A DNA stretch of 64,000 nucleotides from Alistipes sp. (lineage in GTDB: Bacteria; Bacteroidota; Bacteroidia; Bacteroidales; Rikenellaceae). Under the pieces are notes generated by a model, which did no database searches, had not been told where the DNA came from, and saw nothing but the letters and a program-made list of their open reading frames with translations. The position numbers were made by a program, and so were the translations under genes. Positions 51,713 through 59,390 of this stretch are shown piece after piece; the stretch's first letter is position 1; each line of letters begins with the position of its first letter. The DNA lies in NCBI GenBank assembly GCA_017629985.1, contig JAGBWD010000022.1:1-64000 (forward strand), in the 5' to 3' direction.

Positions 51713-52487
51713 GGTTCTTCGTTTGGCGATATCGCCATGTCCGAACGATACCTTTATGTTTGATGCGATGATAAATAATCGTATCGATGTAGAGGGTCTT
51801 CGCTTTGAGGTGGAATACCTTGATATTGAGCAGCTTAATACTGCGGCAATAGCACAAAAGTACGATATCACGAAGTGTAGCACGGCGCTTCTTGCCGACA
51901 TCTCGAGCCACTACTCGCTGTTGGATAGTGGCTCTGCGTTGGGTCGTGGCAATGGTCCTCTTTTGGTGCGCCGCAAGGGTTTTGATGGCGCTATACGTCA
52001 TATTGCTGTGCCGGGTCTTCACACCACGGCAAACCTTTTAACCGAGCGTCTCTTCCCCGATATTGAGAGGCGTACGCCGATGCTCTTCTCGGAGATTGCC
52101 GATGCTGTGGCTCGTGGAGAGTACGATGCTGGAGTGCTTATTCACGAGGGGCGCTTTGTCTATGAGCGTTACGATTTGGAGCTTGTTGCTGACCTCGGTT
52201 TAGAGTGGGAGCGTAGGAGGTCGCTGCCTCTGCCATTAGGCTCTATCGTAGCACACAAGGAGCTAGATGCGGAGGTTATGGAGCGTGTGGAGCGTGTGTT
52301 GCGAAGAAGTATAGAGTATGCCTTTAGGAATCCTATGATATCGAGAGAGTATGTGAAGCAACACGCGCAGGAGCTGGATGATAGGGTTATAGAGAGTCAC
52401 ATATCGCTGTTTGTCAATGACTTCTCGCTATCGCTAGGCGATGAGGGACGTAGGGCAGTAGCTGCATTGACAGGGGTAGAGGTGTAG
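51702..52487 (+). CDS. mqnD: 1,4-dihydroxy-6-naphthoate synthase
   Basis: 261 residues. MqnA/MqnD-type periplasmic-binding-like fold with N-terminal LRLAISPCPNDTFMFDAM, DIEQLNTAAIAQKYDITKCSTAL, GRGNGPLLVRRK and a C-terminal EYVKQHAQELDDRVIESHI. The SPCPNDTF motif marks MqnD rather than MqnA. Converts cyclic dehypoxanthine futalosine, made by mqnC, into 1,4-dihydroxy-6-naphthoate. Cytoplasmic. Start at 51702 overlaps the small membrane protein gene; terminator at 52504-52543. Confidence 0.9.
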   Translation: MESRVLRLAISPCPNDTFMFDAMINNRIDVEGLRFEVEYLDIEQLNTAAIAQKYDITKCSTALLADISSHYSLLDSGSALGRGNGPLLVRRKGFDGAIRHIAVPGLHTTANLLTERLFPDIERRTPMLFSEIADAVARGEYDAGVLIHEGRFVYERYDLELVADLGLEWERRRSLPLPLGSIVAHKELDAEVMERVERVLRRSIEYAFRNPMISREYVKQHAQELDDRVIESHISLFVNDFSLSLGDEGRRAVAALTGVEV

Positions 52488-52503
52488 ATGAAATGAGATA
52501 ATG

Positions 52504-52550
52504 AATGGGTAGTGTGAGGTGTCGTATCCTGGTACTACCCATTTTGTAAT
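52504..52550 (+). terminator. Terminator of mqnB-mqnD
   Basis: A 10-base stem (52504-52513 with 52534-52543) with extra pairing in the loop (agg/cct), followed by ttgtaatgatatttt. Confidence 0.6.
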
Positions 52551-52593
52551 GATATTTTAACAGCAGATAGTACTCGTTATATTGTTTTTTGAG

Positions 52594-52601
52594 TACTTTT
52601 G
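52594..52601 (+). promoter_or_regulatory. -7 element of the first exchanger gene
   Basis: TACTTTTG about 30 bases before ATG 52631; no good -33. It overlaps the longer frame start at 52589, which supports starting at 52631. Confidence 0.45.
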
Positions 52602-52630
52602 CAACAACTTTAAAACATAGTCAAACTATT

Positions 52631-53572
52631 ATGGATTTCTTAATTCTCGTACTCTCATTAGCGCTTATCATCGTTGGCTCTGTGTGGCTTACCGATGGTT
52701 CTGTGGCTTTGGCGGAGCGTCTTCGTGTGCCACAGTTTATCGTGGGTCTTACCATCGTGGCCGTAGGAACATCAATGCCCGAGTTTGTGGTTAGCTTCCT
52801 CTCGGCATGGAGTGGCCACTCCGACATGGCGATAGGAAATATTGTAGGTTCTAACATCTTTAATATCTTCCTTATTCTTGGCGTCTGTGCCTTGTGTATG
52901 CCTATCTCGTTTACCAAGACAAATATACGCCGCGATATCCCAATGTGTATCTTTGCCACGTTGGCATTGCTTGCTGTGACTCTTCTAAATCAGGACATTA
53001 CACGTTTCGAGGGACTTCTTTTATTGGTGGGTTATGTAGCTATGATATATCTCACGGTACGTGCCGATAGAAGGGCAATGGCACAAAGTGATGCACCACA
53101 GGAGGATGAGCAACCTAAAAAGCGAATGCCCGCGTGGCGGATACCAATCTGGATTATTCTAGGTCTTGGAGGACTTATCTGGGGTGGTAATCTCTTTGTT
53201 ACAAGTGCAACAAATGTGGCACATGCTCTTGGAGTTTCGGAGGCGGTTATCGCCATTACGCTTGTTGCTGGTGGTACCTCACTTCCAGAGTTGGCCTCAA
53301 GCCTTGTCTCTATCATTAAGGGTAGCCCCTCGTTGGCGTTGGGAAATGTTCTAGGCTCTAACATTGCAAATATATTGTTGATTCTTGGTGCATGTTCTAC
53401 CGTTAAGCCTTTGACCATGGGTGGTGTTACGATGTTTGACATCTATGTTGCTGTTGCGGCAACAGGTGTCGTGATGCTCTCGGCGCTGGTTATCGGTCGT
53501 GATAAGCTAACACGTGTGGAGGGTCTTCTCTTTGTGGGGTGTTATGCTGCTTATGTCTATACGTTGATTTAA
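52631..53572 (+). CDS. Calcium/sodium antiporter (CaxA/YrbG family), copy 1
   Basis: About 313 residues. Two Na_Ca_ex repeats, each with the alpha motif: first GTSMPEFVVSFLSAWSG and GNIVGSNIFNIFLILG, second GGTSLPELASSLVSI and GNVLGSNIANILLILG. Ten or so membrane segments. Start at 52631 (MDFLILVLSLALIIVGSVWL); a longer frame from 52589 includes the -7 element. It exchanges sodium (possibly potassium-dependent) for calcium across the inner membrane. A close paralogue follows, separated by a terminator and promoter of its own. Confidence 0.88.
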   Translation: MDFLILVLSLALIIVGSVWLTDGSVALAERLRVPQFIVGLTIVAVGTSMPEFVVSFLSAWSGHSDMAIGNIVGSNIFNIFLILGVCALCMPISFTKTNIRRDIPMCIFATLALLAVTLLNQDITRFEGLLLLVGYVAMIYLTVRADRRAMAQSDAPQEDEQPKKRMPAWRIPIWIILGLGGLIWGGNLFVTSATNVAHALGVSEAVIAITLVAGGTSLPELASSLVSIIKGSPSLALGNVLGSNIANILLILGACSTVKPLTMGGVTMFDIYVAVAATGVVMLSALVIGRDKLTRVEGLLFVGCYAAYVYTLI

Positions 53573-53614
53573 CGATAGGGTCAAAATAATCGTAGATAAA
53601 CCTCTTTTGACATG

Positions 53615-53660
53615 AGGGAGCCTTCGAAAAGTGTGTCGGAGGCCCCCTTTCTCCTTTTAT
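53615..53660 (+). terminator. Terminator between the two exchanger genes
   Basis: A stem of about 12 pairs (53615-53626 with 53637-53648, one A-C mismatch, one G-U pair) followed by ttctccttttat. Confidence 0.6.
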
Positions 53661-53663
53661 ATG

Positions 53664-53693
53664 TTGTATTCTCGTGACAATTTATTATCTTTG
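53664..53693 (+). promoter_or_regulatory. Promoter of the second exchanger gene
   Basis: TTG (53664-53666), 19 bases, TATCTTTG (53686-53693). Ideal match. It lies within the reading frame that begins at 53674, so the true start is ATG 53716, about 20 bases downstream. Confidence 0.75.
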
Positions 53694-53715
53694 CGCGATT
53701 TATAGATATATACTT

Positions 53716-54651
53716 ATGGAGTATTTGTTGCTTATTGGTTCGTTAGCCTTGATTATCATCGCAGCGATGATGCTGACTGATGGCTCTGTAGCTTTGGCAG
53801 AGCGTCTTTGTGTGCCACAATTTATCGTAGGTCTCACGGTTGTTGCTGTGGGAACCTCTATGCCCGAGCTTACTATTAGTATTATTTCGGCTCTGGAGGG
53901 CCATACAGACATGGCAATAGGAAATGTCGTAGGCTCAAACATCTTTAACACGTTCCTTATTTTAGGTGTATGTTCTCTATTTGCACCTATAGTCTTCACC
54001 AAGACAAATATACGCCGCGATATCCCAATCTGTATCTTGGCCTCTATGGCGCTACTCTTTGTGACGCTGTTACACCGCGACATTACACGCTGGGAGGGTC
54101 TTATACTCCTTGTAGGTTATGTGACGATGATACTCTACACCATACGCTCTGACCGTAAGGCTATGGTTGAGGCTGGTTGTAACATCGAGGAGCAGCATAA
54201 GAGGATGCCTATGTGGCGTGTGCCAATATGGATTATTGCCGGCCTCGCGGGATTGATCTTTGGTGGTGACCTATTTGTGTCGAGTGCTACAGATATTGCC
54301 AAGTCGCTCGGAGTGTCGGAGGCGGTTATCGCCATTACGCTTGTTGCTGGTGGCACCTCACTTCCAGAGTTGGCCTCAAGCCTTGTCTCTATCTTCAAGG
54401 GCAGCCCCTCGTTGGCGTTGGGAAATGTCCTAGGCTCTAACATCGCAAATATATTGCTTATCCTAGGCACTAGCTCCTTGGTGAAGCCTCTCGAGATGGG
54501 TGGTGTCACGATGTTTGATATCTATGTCGCCGTTGCTGCCGCAGGGTTGGTTATGCTCTCGGCATTGGTGATAGGTCGCGATAAGATGACCCGCATCGAG
54601 GGCCTCTTCATGGTGGCGTGTTATGCCGCTTATGTATATACGTTGATTTAA
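53716..54651 (+). CDS. Calcium/sodium antiporter (CaxA/YrbG family), copy 2
   Basis: About 311 residues from ATG 53716 (MEYLLLIGSLALIIIAAMML). Same fold and motifs as the preceding copy: GTSMPELTISIISALEG and GNVVGSNIFNTFLILG, then GGTSLPELASSLVSI and GNVLGSNIANILLILG. Protein identity to copy 1 is high and two blocks are nearly identical in DNA (see findings). Conserved acidic residues of the alpha repeats are kept in both, so both should be active. Its own promoter lets it be regulated apart from copy 1. Confidence 0.88.
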   Translation: MEYLLLIGSLALIIIAAMMLTDGSVALAERLCVPQFIVGLTVVAVGTSMPELTISIISALEGHTDMAIGNVVGSNIFNTFLILGVCSLFAPIVFTKTNIRRDIPICILASMALLFVTLLHRDITRWEGLILLVGYVTMILYTIRSDRKAMVEAGCNIEEQHKRMPMWRVPIWIIAGLAGLIFGGDLFVSSATDIAKSLGVSEAVIAITLVAGGTSLPELASSLVSIFKGSPSLALGNVLGSNIANILLILGTSSLVKPLEMGGVTMFDIYVAVAAAGLVMLSALVIGRDKMTRIEGLFMVACYAAYVYTLI

Positions 54652-54661
54652 ATTTAGAGCT

Positions 54662-55411
54662 ATGCTCACTATACTACAATCAGGATTTCATTACTCGGCT
54701 ACGGAGGGTTATGGCTACGGCAGCTCATATAGCTTTGCCATAATACTTATGGTCGTTGTGACGCTTGTTGGCGCTATCGTGCAGATGCGCTTGAGTGCCG
54801 TTACACGCCGTTACTCGGAGAAGCCCTCGCCACGTGGTATCACAGGCCGCGAGATTGCCGAGAAGATGTTGCACGACCACGGTATCTACAACGTGGCTGT
54901 AACACATGTGAAGGGGCATCTCACCGACCACTTTAATCCTACGACTATGACCGTAAACTTGAGTGACGATGTCTATAACTCGGCTACGATTACGGCGTTG
55001 GCCGTGGCGGCGCATGAGTGCGGTCATGCTGTGCAGCATGCCACAGGCTATGGCCCTATACGTATGCGTTCGCAGCTAGTGCCTATCGTAAACTTCTCCT
55101 CGAAGGTTGCTGGATGGGTAATCTTGGCAGGTGTGGCGATGATGTCGTTTACAAATAGCGCAGCACTCTGTTGGGTGGGTATCGCCCTTGTGGCTATCTC
55201 TGCGCTCTTTGCCTTGGTGACACTCCCCGTGGAGTATAATGCCTCGGAGCGAGCTGTAGCGTGGCTGGAGAGTAGTGGTACCTTGGGCGATGAGAGCCTT
55301 GATGGCGCACATGAGGCACTACGCTGGGCAGCACGCACATATCTCGTGGCGGCGTTGAGTGCTATAGTCACCATTCTTTACTACATAGTCTTGATAAAAA
55401 GTCGTAGATAA
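54662..55411 (+). CDS. Zinc metallopeptidase, YugP family
   Basis: 249 residues. Membrane-embedded peptidase with the HExxH motif in AVAAHECGHAVQHATGY (PF04298). Several hydrophobic segments: SFAIILMVVVTLVGAIVQM, VAGWVILAGVAMMSF, LCWVGIALVAISALFALV and a C-terminal helix. GITGREIAEKML precedes the catalytic part, as in the family. Physiological substrates unknown. Starts ten bases after the second exchanger stop and ends two bases before the SGNH gene, so it is likely in their transcript. Confidence 0.85.
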   Translation: MLTILQSGFHYSATEGYGYGSSYSFAIILMVVVTLVGAIVQMRLSAVTRRYSEKPSPRGITGREIAEKMLHDHGIYNVAVTHVKGHLTDHFNPTTMTVNLSDDVYNSATITALAVAAHECGHAVQHATGYGPIRMRSQLVPIVNFSSKVAGWVILAGVAMMSFTNSAALCWVGIALVAISALFALVTLPVEYNASERAVAWLESSGTLGDESLDGAHEALRWAARTYLVAALSAIVTILYYIVLIKSRR

Positions 55412-55412
55412 T

Positions 55413-57014
55413 ATGGTTAGGAAGAATCCACATAGCGATATCTCTCCTCGTCTTGGGTGGTTTACCTTGGCAGTTATTATTGTCATGATAGCCCTCGGCG
55501 TAGTGCCACAGTTTGAGCTTTTTGGCATGCGCTTCGAGAGGGTAGACATCCTCTCGGAGTTGCGCGAAAATGAGAATGAGGTTGTGGAGTATGAGGCGGA
55601 TATTGAGCGTCTGGAGCAGGAGCTTGCGGCGATGGAGATTCTCGACACTCTTCCTGTGGTAGATTCGTTGTCGCTACTACCACCTGTGCGATATGAGTGG
55701 ATAGTAGAGGATGAAACGTGCCATAAGAGAGCCTCACTTCGCAGTGCTGATATTAAGGCTATCGCAGAGCGTTGCAGTGTGGCTATTGAGGATTTTGATA
55801 CGTTAGCCACCTCGCGCTTCGAGAGATTTGTCGATAAGCTAGCCTCGGGCGAGGGGGTGCGCATAGCATTTATGGGCGACTCCTTTGTTGAGGGAGATAT
55901 CCTCACCTCGGATCTTCGTGAGCAGCTGCAGAGGATATTTGGTGGCCGCGGTGTAGGCTTTGTGTCGTGCGATATACCCTTTACCACGGTGCGAAGAAGC
56001 GCGAAGCGTGCATCCTCGGGTTGGTCGGCATATAGCGTTATGAAGCCAAAGAGCGCACCACAAGATGTTGCCGATAAGTTCTTCGTATCGGGATATCTCG
56101 CCAAGGGTGGTGTGGGTGCCAAGACACGCCTAGCCTCTACGCAGGCCTTCGAGCATCTCGACTCGTGTACTCGTGCCAGAGTACTGCTCTATAGCCGCGA
56201 CACTAGTAGTGTGGAGGTTGCTATCAACGACACGGTGATAAACGAGATTGAGGTGGCGGGATATGACCGTATGCGTGAGATATATATCGAGGCTGCGGCG
56301 ATAGAGAGCCTTACGGTGAGGGTTGCCAAGGGTGATATTTTGTGTTATGGTCTCTCGTTGGAGGGTGGCGAGGGTGTTACGGTTGATAACTTCTCGGTGC
56401 GTAGCAACAATGGACATGCTATATTTGGCACGGGAGCTATGGTGAACCGCGAGATAGATGAGCTTCTGGGTTACGACATGGTGGTATTGCAGTATGGTCT
56501 AAATATTATGCAGAAGGGGCAGCGTGGCTATAGCGGCTACCGCAAGCAGCTCTGCGATATGGTGGCATACGCCGAGCGTTGCTTCCCCAATGCCGCAATC
56601 CTCATAATGGGCGTTAGCGACCGTTGGGTGGAGGGTAGCAATGGTATGTATGAGCCTATTGGCTCTGTGGATGCGTTGTCGGCAGCGCAGCGTGCCGCAG
56701 CGGATAGCACTAATGTAACATTCTGGAATACGGCAGCGGCTATGGCAACCTATGGCGGTATGCCAGAGTTTGTCGCTAGGGGCTGGGCCGCAAAGGATTA
56801 TACACATATAAATTTTGCTGGAGGAAAGCGCATCGCCGAACTTCTTACCTATGCCATTGTTGAGCCTGTGTATCGAAGAGTTGAGAGACGCGAGGTGGAG
56901 ATGCAGCGTGAGGCAGAGTGGCAGATGTTGAAGGAGGCTACTATCAACGTTAGACGTGAGCTGAATATGGTGCGTCCCTCTCTCGACACACTAATAATGA
57001 GGGGTCTTAAGTAA
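55413..57014 (+). CDS. SGNH-hydrolase-like membrane-anchored acyl-esterase or transferase partner
   Basis: 533 residues. One N-terminal membrane helix (WFTLAVIIVMIALGVVPQF), a coiled-coil stretch (about 40-75, RENENEVVEYEADIERLEQEL), then an SGNH/GDSL-type domain: block I IAFMGDSFVEGD (Ser about 156), Asn in MVVLQYGLNIM and the Asp-His pair near DYTHINFAGG (about 461). The enzyme acts in the periplasm. It overlaps the MBOAT gene by one base (taatg), the standard pairing in which an MBOAT brings an acyl group across the membrane and the SGNH protein attaches or removes it on a glycan. Substrate not known; O-acetylation of peptidoglycan, alginate-like polymer or surface glycan are options. Confidence 0.8.
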   Translation: MVRKNPHSDISPRLGWFTLAVIIVMIALGVVPQFELFGMRFERVDILSELRENENEVVEYEADIERLEQELAAMEILDTLPVVDSLSLLPPVRYEWIVEDETCHKRASLRSADIKAIAERCSVAIEDFDTLATSRFERFVDKLASGEGVRIAFMGDSFVEGDILTSDLREQLQRIFGGRGVGFVSCDIPFTTVRRSAKRASSGWSAYSVMKPKSAPQDVADKFFVSGYLAKGGVGAKTRLASTQAFEHLDSCTRARVLLYSRDTSSVEVAINDTVINEIEVAGYDRMREIYIEAAAIESLTVRVAKGDILCYGLSLEGGEGVTVDNFSVRSNNGHAIFGTGAMVNREIDELLGYDMVVLQYGLNIMQKGQRGYSGYRKQLCDMVAYAERCFPNAAILIMGVSDRWVEGSNGMYEPIGSVDALSAAQRAAADSTNVTFWNTAAAMATYGGMPEFVARGWAAKDYTHINFAGGKRIAELLTYAIVEPVYRRVERREVEMQREAEWQMLKEATINVRRELNMVRPSLDTLIMRGLK

Positions 57015-58576
57015 TGGCGTGGGAGTGGATATACAATAGCGTCAAAGCGCTCTTTGACTTTGGTGATGAGGTGTTGGAGCGCCTTGTTGGATTGTTGTGC
57101 TATGATCCATCCTCACCTCTAACCCTCACATCAGGGCTATTTCTCTTTGCCTTTTTTCTCTTTGGCTTGGGATATCTCGCAGTGCGCAATAGGAGCTACC
57201 TGCGTACTCTTTATGTCGTAATCTTCTCGCTATACTTCTACTATAAGCTCTCGGGAGTCTACACACTGTTGTTGCTCTTTGTCGCTGTGAGCGATTTTCT
57301 CATCGGTCGTGGCCTATATCGCCGCCGTGAGAGGGGCCTCTCGGGAGGTCTCTATGTGGCGTTGAGTGTGGTGATAAATGTCTCAATCCTCGTCTACTTC
57401 AAGGCTACGGATTTCTTTGTTGGCGTTGTAAATGGACTCTATGGCTCGGGGACTCTCGACTGGGAGAGTGTTGTGGTGCCTGCTGGCGTATCCTTCTTCG
57501 TATTTCAATCTATAGCCTATGTAGTCGATATCTCACGTGGTGAGATAAAGCCTTTGCGCCACCTCTCGGATTACATCTTCTTGTTATCCTTCTTCCCAAA
57601 GATGTTCCTAGGTCCTTTGGTCAAGGCACGCGAGTTTATCCCACAGATCGAGGCTCCAAAGGTTGTTGTCACGCGCGAGGATTTTGGTCGCGCAGTGTCG
57701 CTTATTGCTGGAGGCCTTATCAAGTATGCCGTAATCTCCAAGAGCCTAGGTATGCTCTTTGTCGCCCCAGCCTTTGCTGGTGAGATGGGTGATAGTGGCG
57801 TTGTGGCCCTTCTGGCCATCTATGGCTTTACGTTGCAAATATACTGTGACTTCTCGGGATACTCCGATATTGCGCAGGGTGTAGCCCTTATGCTCGGCTT
57901 CCGTCTCCCCGATAACTTCAACGCTCCCTACCATTCGGCAACCATTACCGAGTTTTGGCGCAGATGGCATATCTCTCTCTCCACATGGCTGAAGGAGTAC
58001 CTATACATTTCACTAGGCGGTAACCGCAAAGGTGCATTCCGCACCTATCTGAATCTCATTATCACCATGTTCCTCGGTGGCTTGTGGCATGGCGTAGGTG
58101 TGACATTCATGGCATGGGGATTGTTGCATGGCCTGGCATTGGCACTCCATAAGGTATGGCTAAAGGTGGTGCCTGGGGCAAAGGCTCTTGGCGCAGATAT
58201 GAAGCCTATGCGTAGAGTGCTAGCCACGCTCTTCACCTTCCACTTGGTATCCTTCGGATGGTTGCTCTTCACGGCCAAGGATATGGGTGTGGTGGCAGAT
58301 ATGTTACACAACATAGCCTATAACTTCTCGATAGAGGATATAGTGCCTGTGGTTGAGAAGTCTGTCGTGGCCTTTGTTGTTATGGCTCTGGGATACCTCC
58401 TACACTTGATGCCAAGGGGTGTCGATGAGGCGTTGCGCCGTGGTGTTACCTCTGTGGGCTTTGTGGGTCAGTTGGTTATTATGGTTGTGGCTATATGGGC
58501 TGTTATGCAGTGTAACGCTATGCTTGCTGCGGAAGTGGGTGCCGCGGCGGGATTACCAATATATGCAGCATTTTAA
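57014..58576 (+). CDS. MBOAT family O-acyltransferase
   Basis: 520 residues, about ten membrane segments. MBOAT landmarks: FYYKLSGVYTLLLLFVAVSDF, VVPAGVSFFVFQSIAYVVDISRG, FFPKMFLGPLVKAREF, YCDFSGYSDIAQGVALMLGF, EFWRRWHISLSTWLKEYLYI and the catalytic His in MFLGGLWHGVGVTF (about 357). AlgI/DltB/PatA-like. It should pass acetyl groups from cytoplasmic acetyl-CoA to the periplasmic SGNH partner encoded just upstream. Coupled by a taatg overlap. Ends 12 bases before the PAP2 gene. Confidence 0.9.
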   Translation: MAWEWIYNSVKALFDFGDEVLERLVGLLCYDPSSPLTLTSGLFLFAFFLFGLGYLAVRNRSYLRTLYVVIFSLYFYYKLSGVYTLLLLFVAVSDFLIGRGLYRRRERGLSGGLYVALSVVINVSILVYFKATDFFVGVVNGLYGSGTLDWESVVVPAGVSFFVFQSIAYVVDISRGEIKPLRHLSDYIFLLSFFPKMFLGPLVKAREFIPQIEAPKVVVTREDFGRAVSLIAGGLIKYAVISKSLGMLFVAPAFAGEMGDSGVVALLAIYGFTLQIYCDFSGYSDIAQGVALMLGFRLPDNFNAPYHSATITEFWRRWHISLSTWLKEYLYISLGGNRKGAFRTYLNLIITMFLGGLWHGVGVTFMAWGLLHGLALALHKVWLKVVPGAKALGADMKPMRRVLATLFTFHLVSFGWLLFTAKDMGVVADMLHNIAYNFSIEDIVPVVEKSVVAFVVMALGYLLHLMPRGVDEALRRGVTSVGFVGQLVIMVVAIWAVMQCNAMLAAEVGAAAGLPIYAAF

Positions 58577-58588
58577 TTTTAGGATATT

Positions 58589-59176
58589 ATGAACGATATT
58601 AGGTGGGATTGGCCTCTGTTTGAGATGTTGAACTTCGATGGCCCTGCGTGGCTCGATAGTTTTATGACCTTGGTGTCGGGTGTGAAGATGTGGATACCGC
58701 TCTATATACTTATTATATATATGGTGTGTCGCAACTATGGCTGGCGAGGCATTGTCGCCTTGTTAGTCGCTATGGGTGTTGCCATAGGTGTTGCAGATAT
58801 CACGGCAGGAATCTTCAAGCATCAGGGCATCCTGGCGAATCTTCTTCCCGAGTTCCCCGCGCGCCTACGTCCTATGTTTAGTGAGGGCTTGGACTTTGTA
58901 AGCAACGGCTATCGCACAGGAAACCTCAATGGCACGGTGTCGGGACATACATCTACCATCGTAGCAATAACAATGTTAAGCATCTACGCTATCCGCCGTA
59001 AGTGGTTTAGTATAGCGATGCCAATCATAGCACTTCTAATCTGCTATTCGCGCATCTATCTAGCCTGTCACTTTCCGCAGGATATACTTCTAGGTGCATT
59101 TGTGGGCGTACTATCGGGATTTATAGGTATTTGGCTCTTTAAGATTGTGCTGCAAATAGCGACAAAAAAGAGATAA
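58589..59176 (+). CDS. PAP2 family membrane phosphatase
   Basis: 195 residues, five or six membrane segments. Phosphatase motifs: the KHQ...RLRP stretch (degenerate first motif), NLNGTVSGHTSTIVAIT and YSRIYLACHFPQDILLG with the catalytic His pair. Members remove phosphate from lipid phosphates such as undecaprenyl diphosphate or phosphatidate at the periplasmic face. Probably co-transcribed with the MBOAT gene (12-base gap). Could recycle undecaprenyl phosphate for the glycan being acylated. Terminator follows. Confidence 0.85.
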   Translation: MNDIRWDWPLFEMLNFDGPAWLDSFMTLVSGVKMWIPLYILIIYMVCRNYGWRGIVALLVAMGVAIGVADITAGIFKHQGILANLLPEFPARLRPMFSEGLDFVSNGYRTGNLNGTVSGHTSTIVAITMLSIYAIRRKWFSIAMPIIALLICYSRIYLACHFPQDILLGAFVGVLSGFIGIWLFKIVLQIATKKR

Positions 59177-59196
59177 AAAGATATAAAAAAAATGAT

Positions 59197-59240
59197 ATGT
59201 GCGTCAGAGGTATCTGTGACGCACATTTTTGTTTTTTGTG
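59197..59240 (+). terminator. Terminator after the PAP2 gene
   Basis: A 10-base stem (59197-59206 with 59217-59226) followed by tttttgttttttg. Strong intrinsic terminator for the exchanger-MBOAT-PAP2 run. Confidence 0.75.
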
Positions 59241-59272
59241 AATAAAGTGTCGAAAAAATATAGTTGCAAAAA

Positions 59273-59304
59273 TTGGCATATCAGATAAAAAATTACGAAT
59301 TTTG
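59273..59304 (+). promoter_or_regulatory. Possible promoter of nrdJ
   Basis: TTG (59273-59275), 21 bases, then GAATTTTG (59297-59304, one mismatch to TAnnTTTG). The leader is about 80 bases and I see no cobalamin riboswitch in it. Confidence 0.4.
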
Positions 59305-59390
59305 TATGCCTGAATTAGCCTAAAAACGTGAGGTGGTGCTGGCTGGGCAACCATAAATTGGAAAATTAAAATAAAAAAATATATATAAAA

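Noticed and set aside
53674-53715. N-terminal extension of the second exchanger (MTIYYLCAIYRYIL)
   Set aside because: It overlaps an ideal promoter (53664-53693) and adds residues not found in copy 1.
59227-59390. A cobalamin riboswitch before nrdJ
   Set aside because: No B12-box-like sequence found by eye; only a terminator and a weak promoter are seen.
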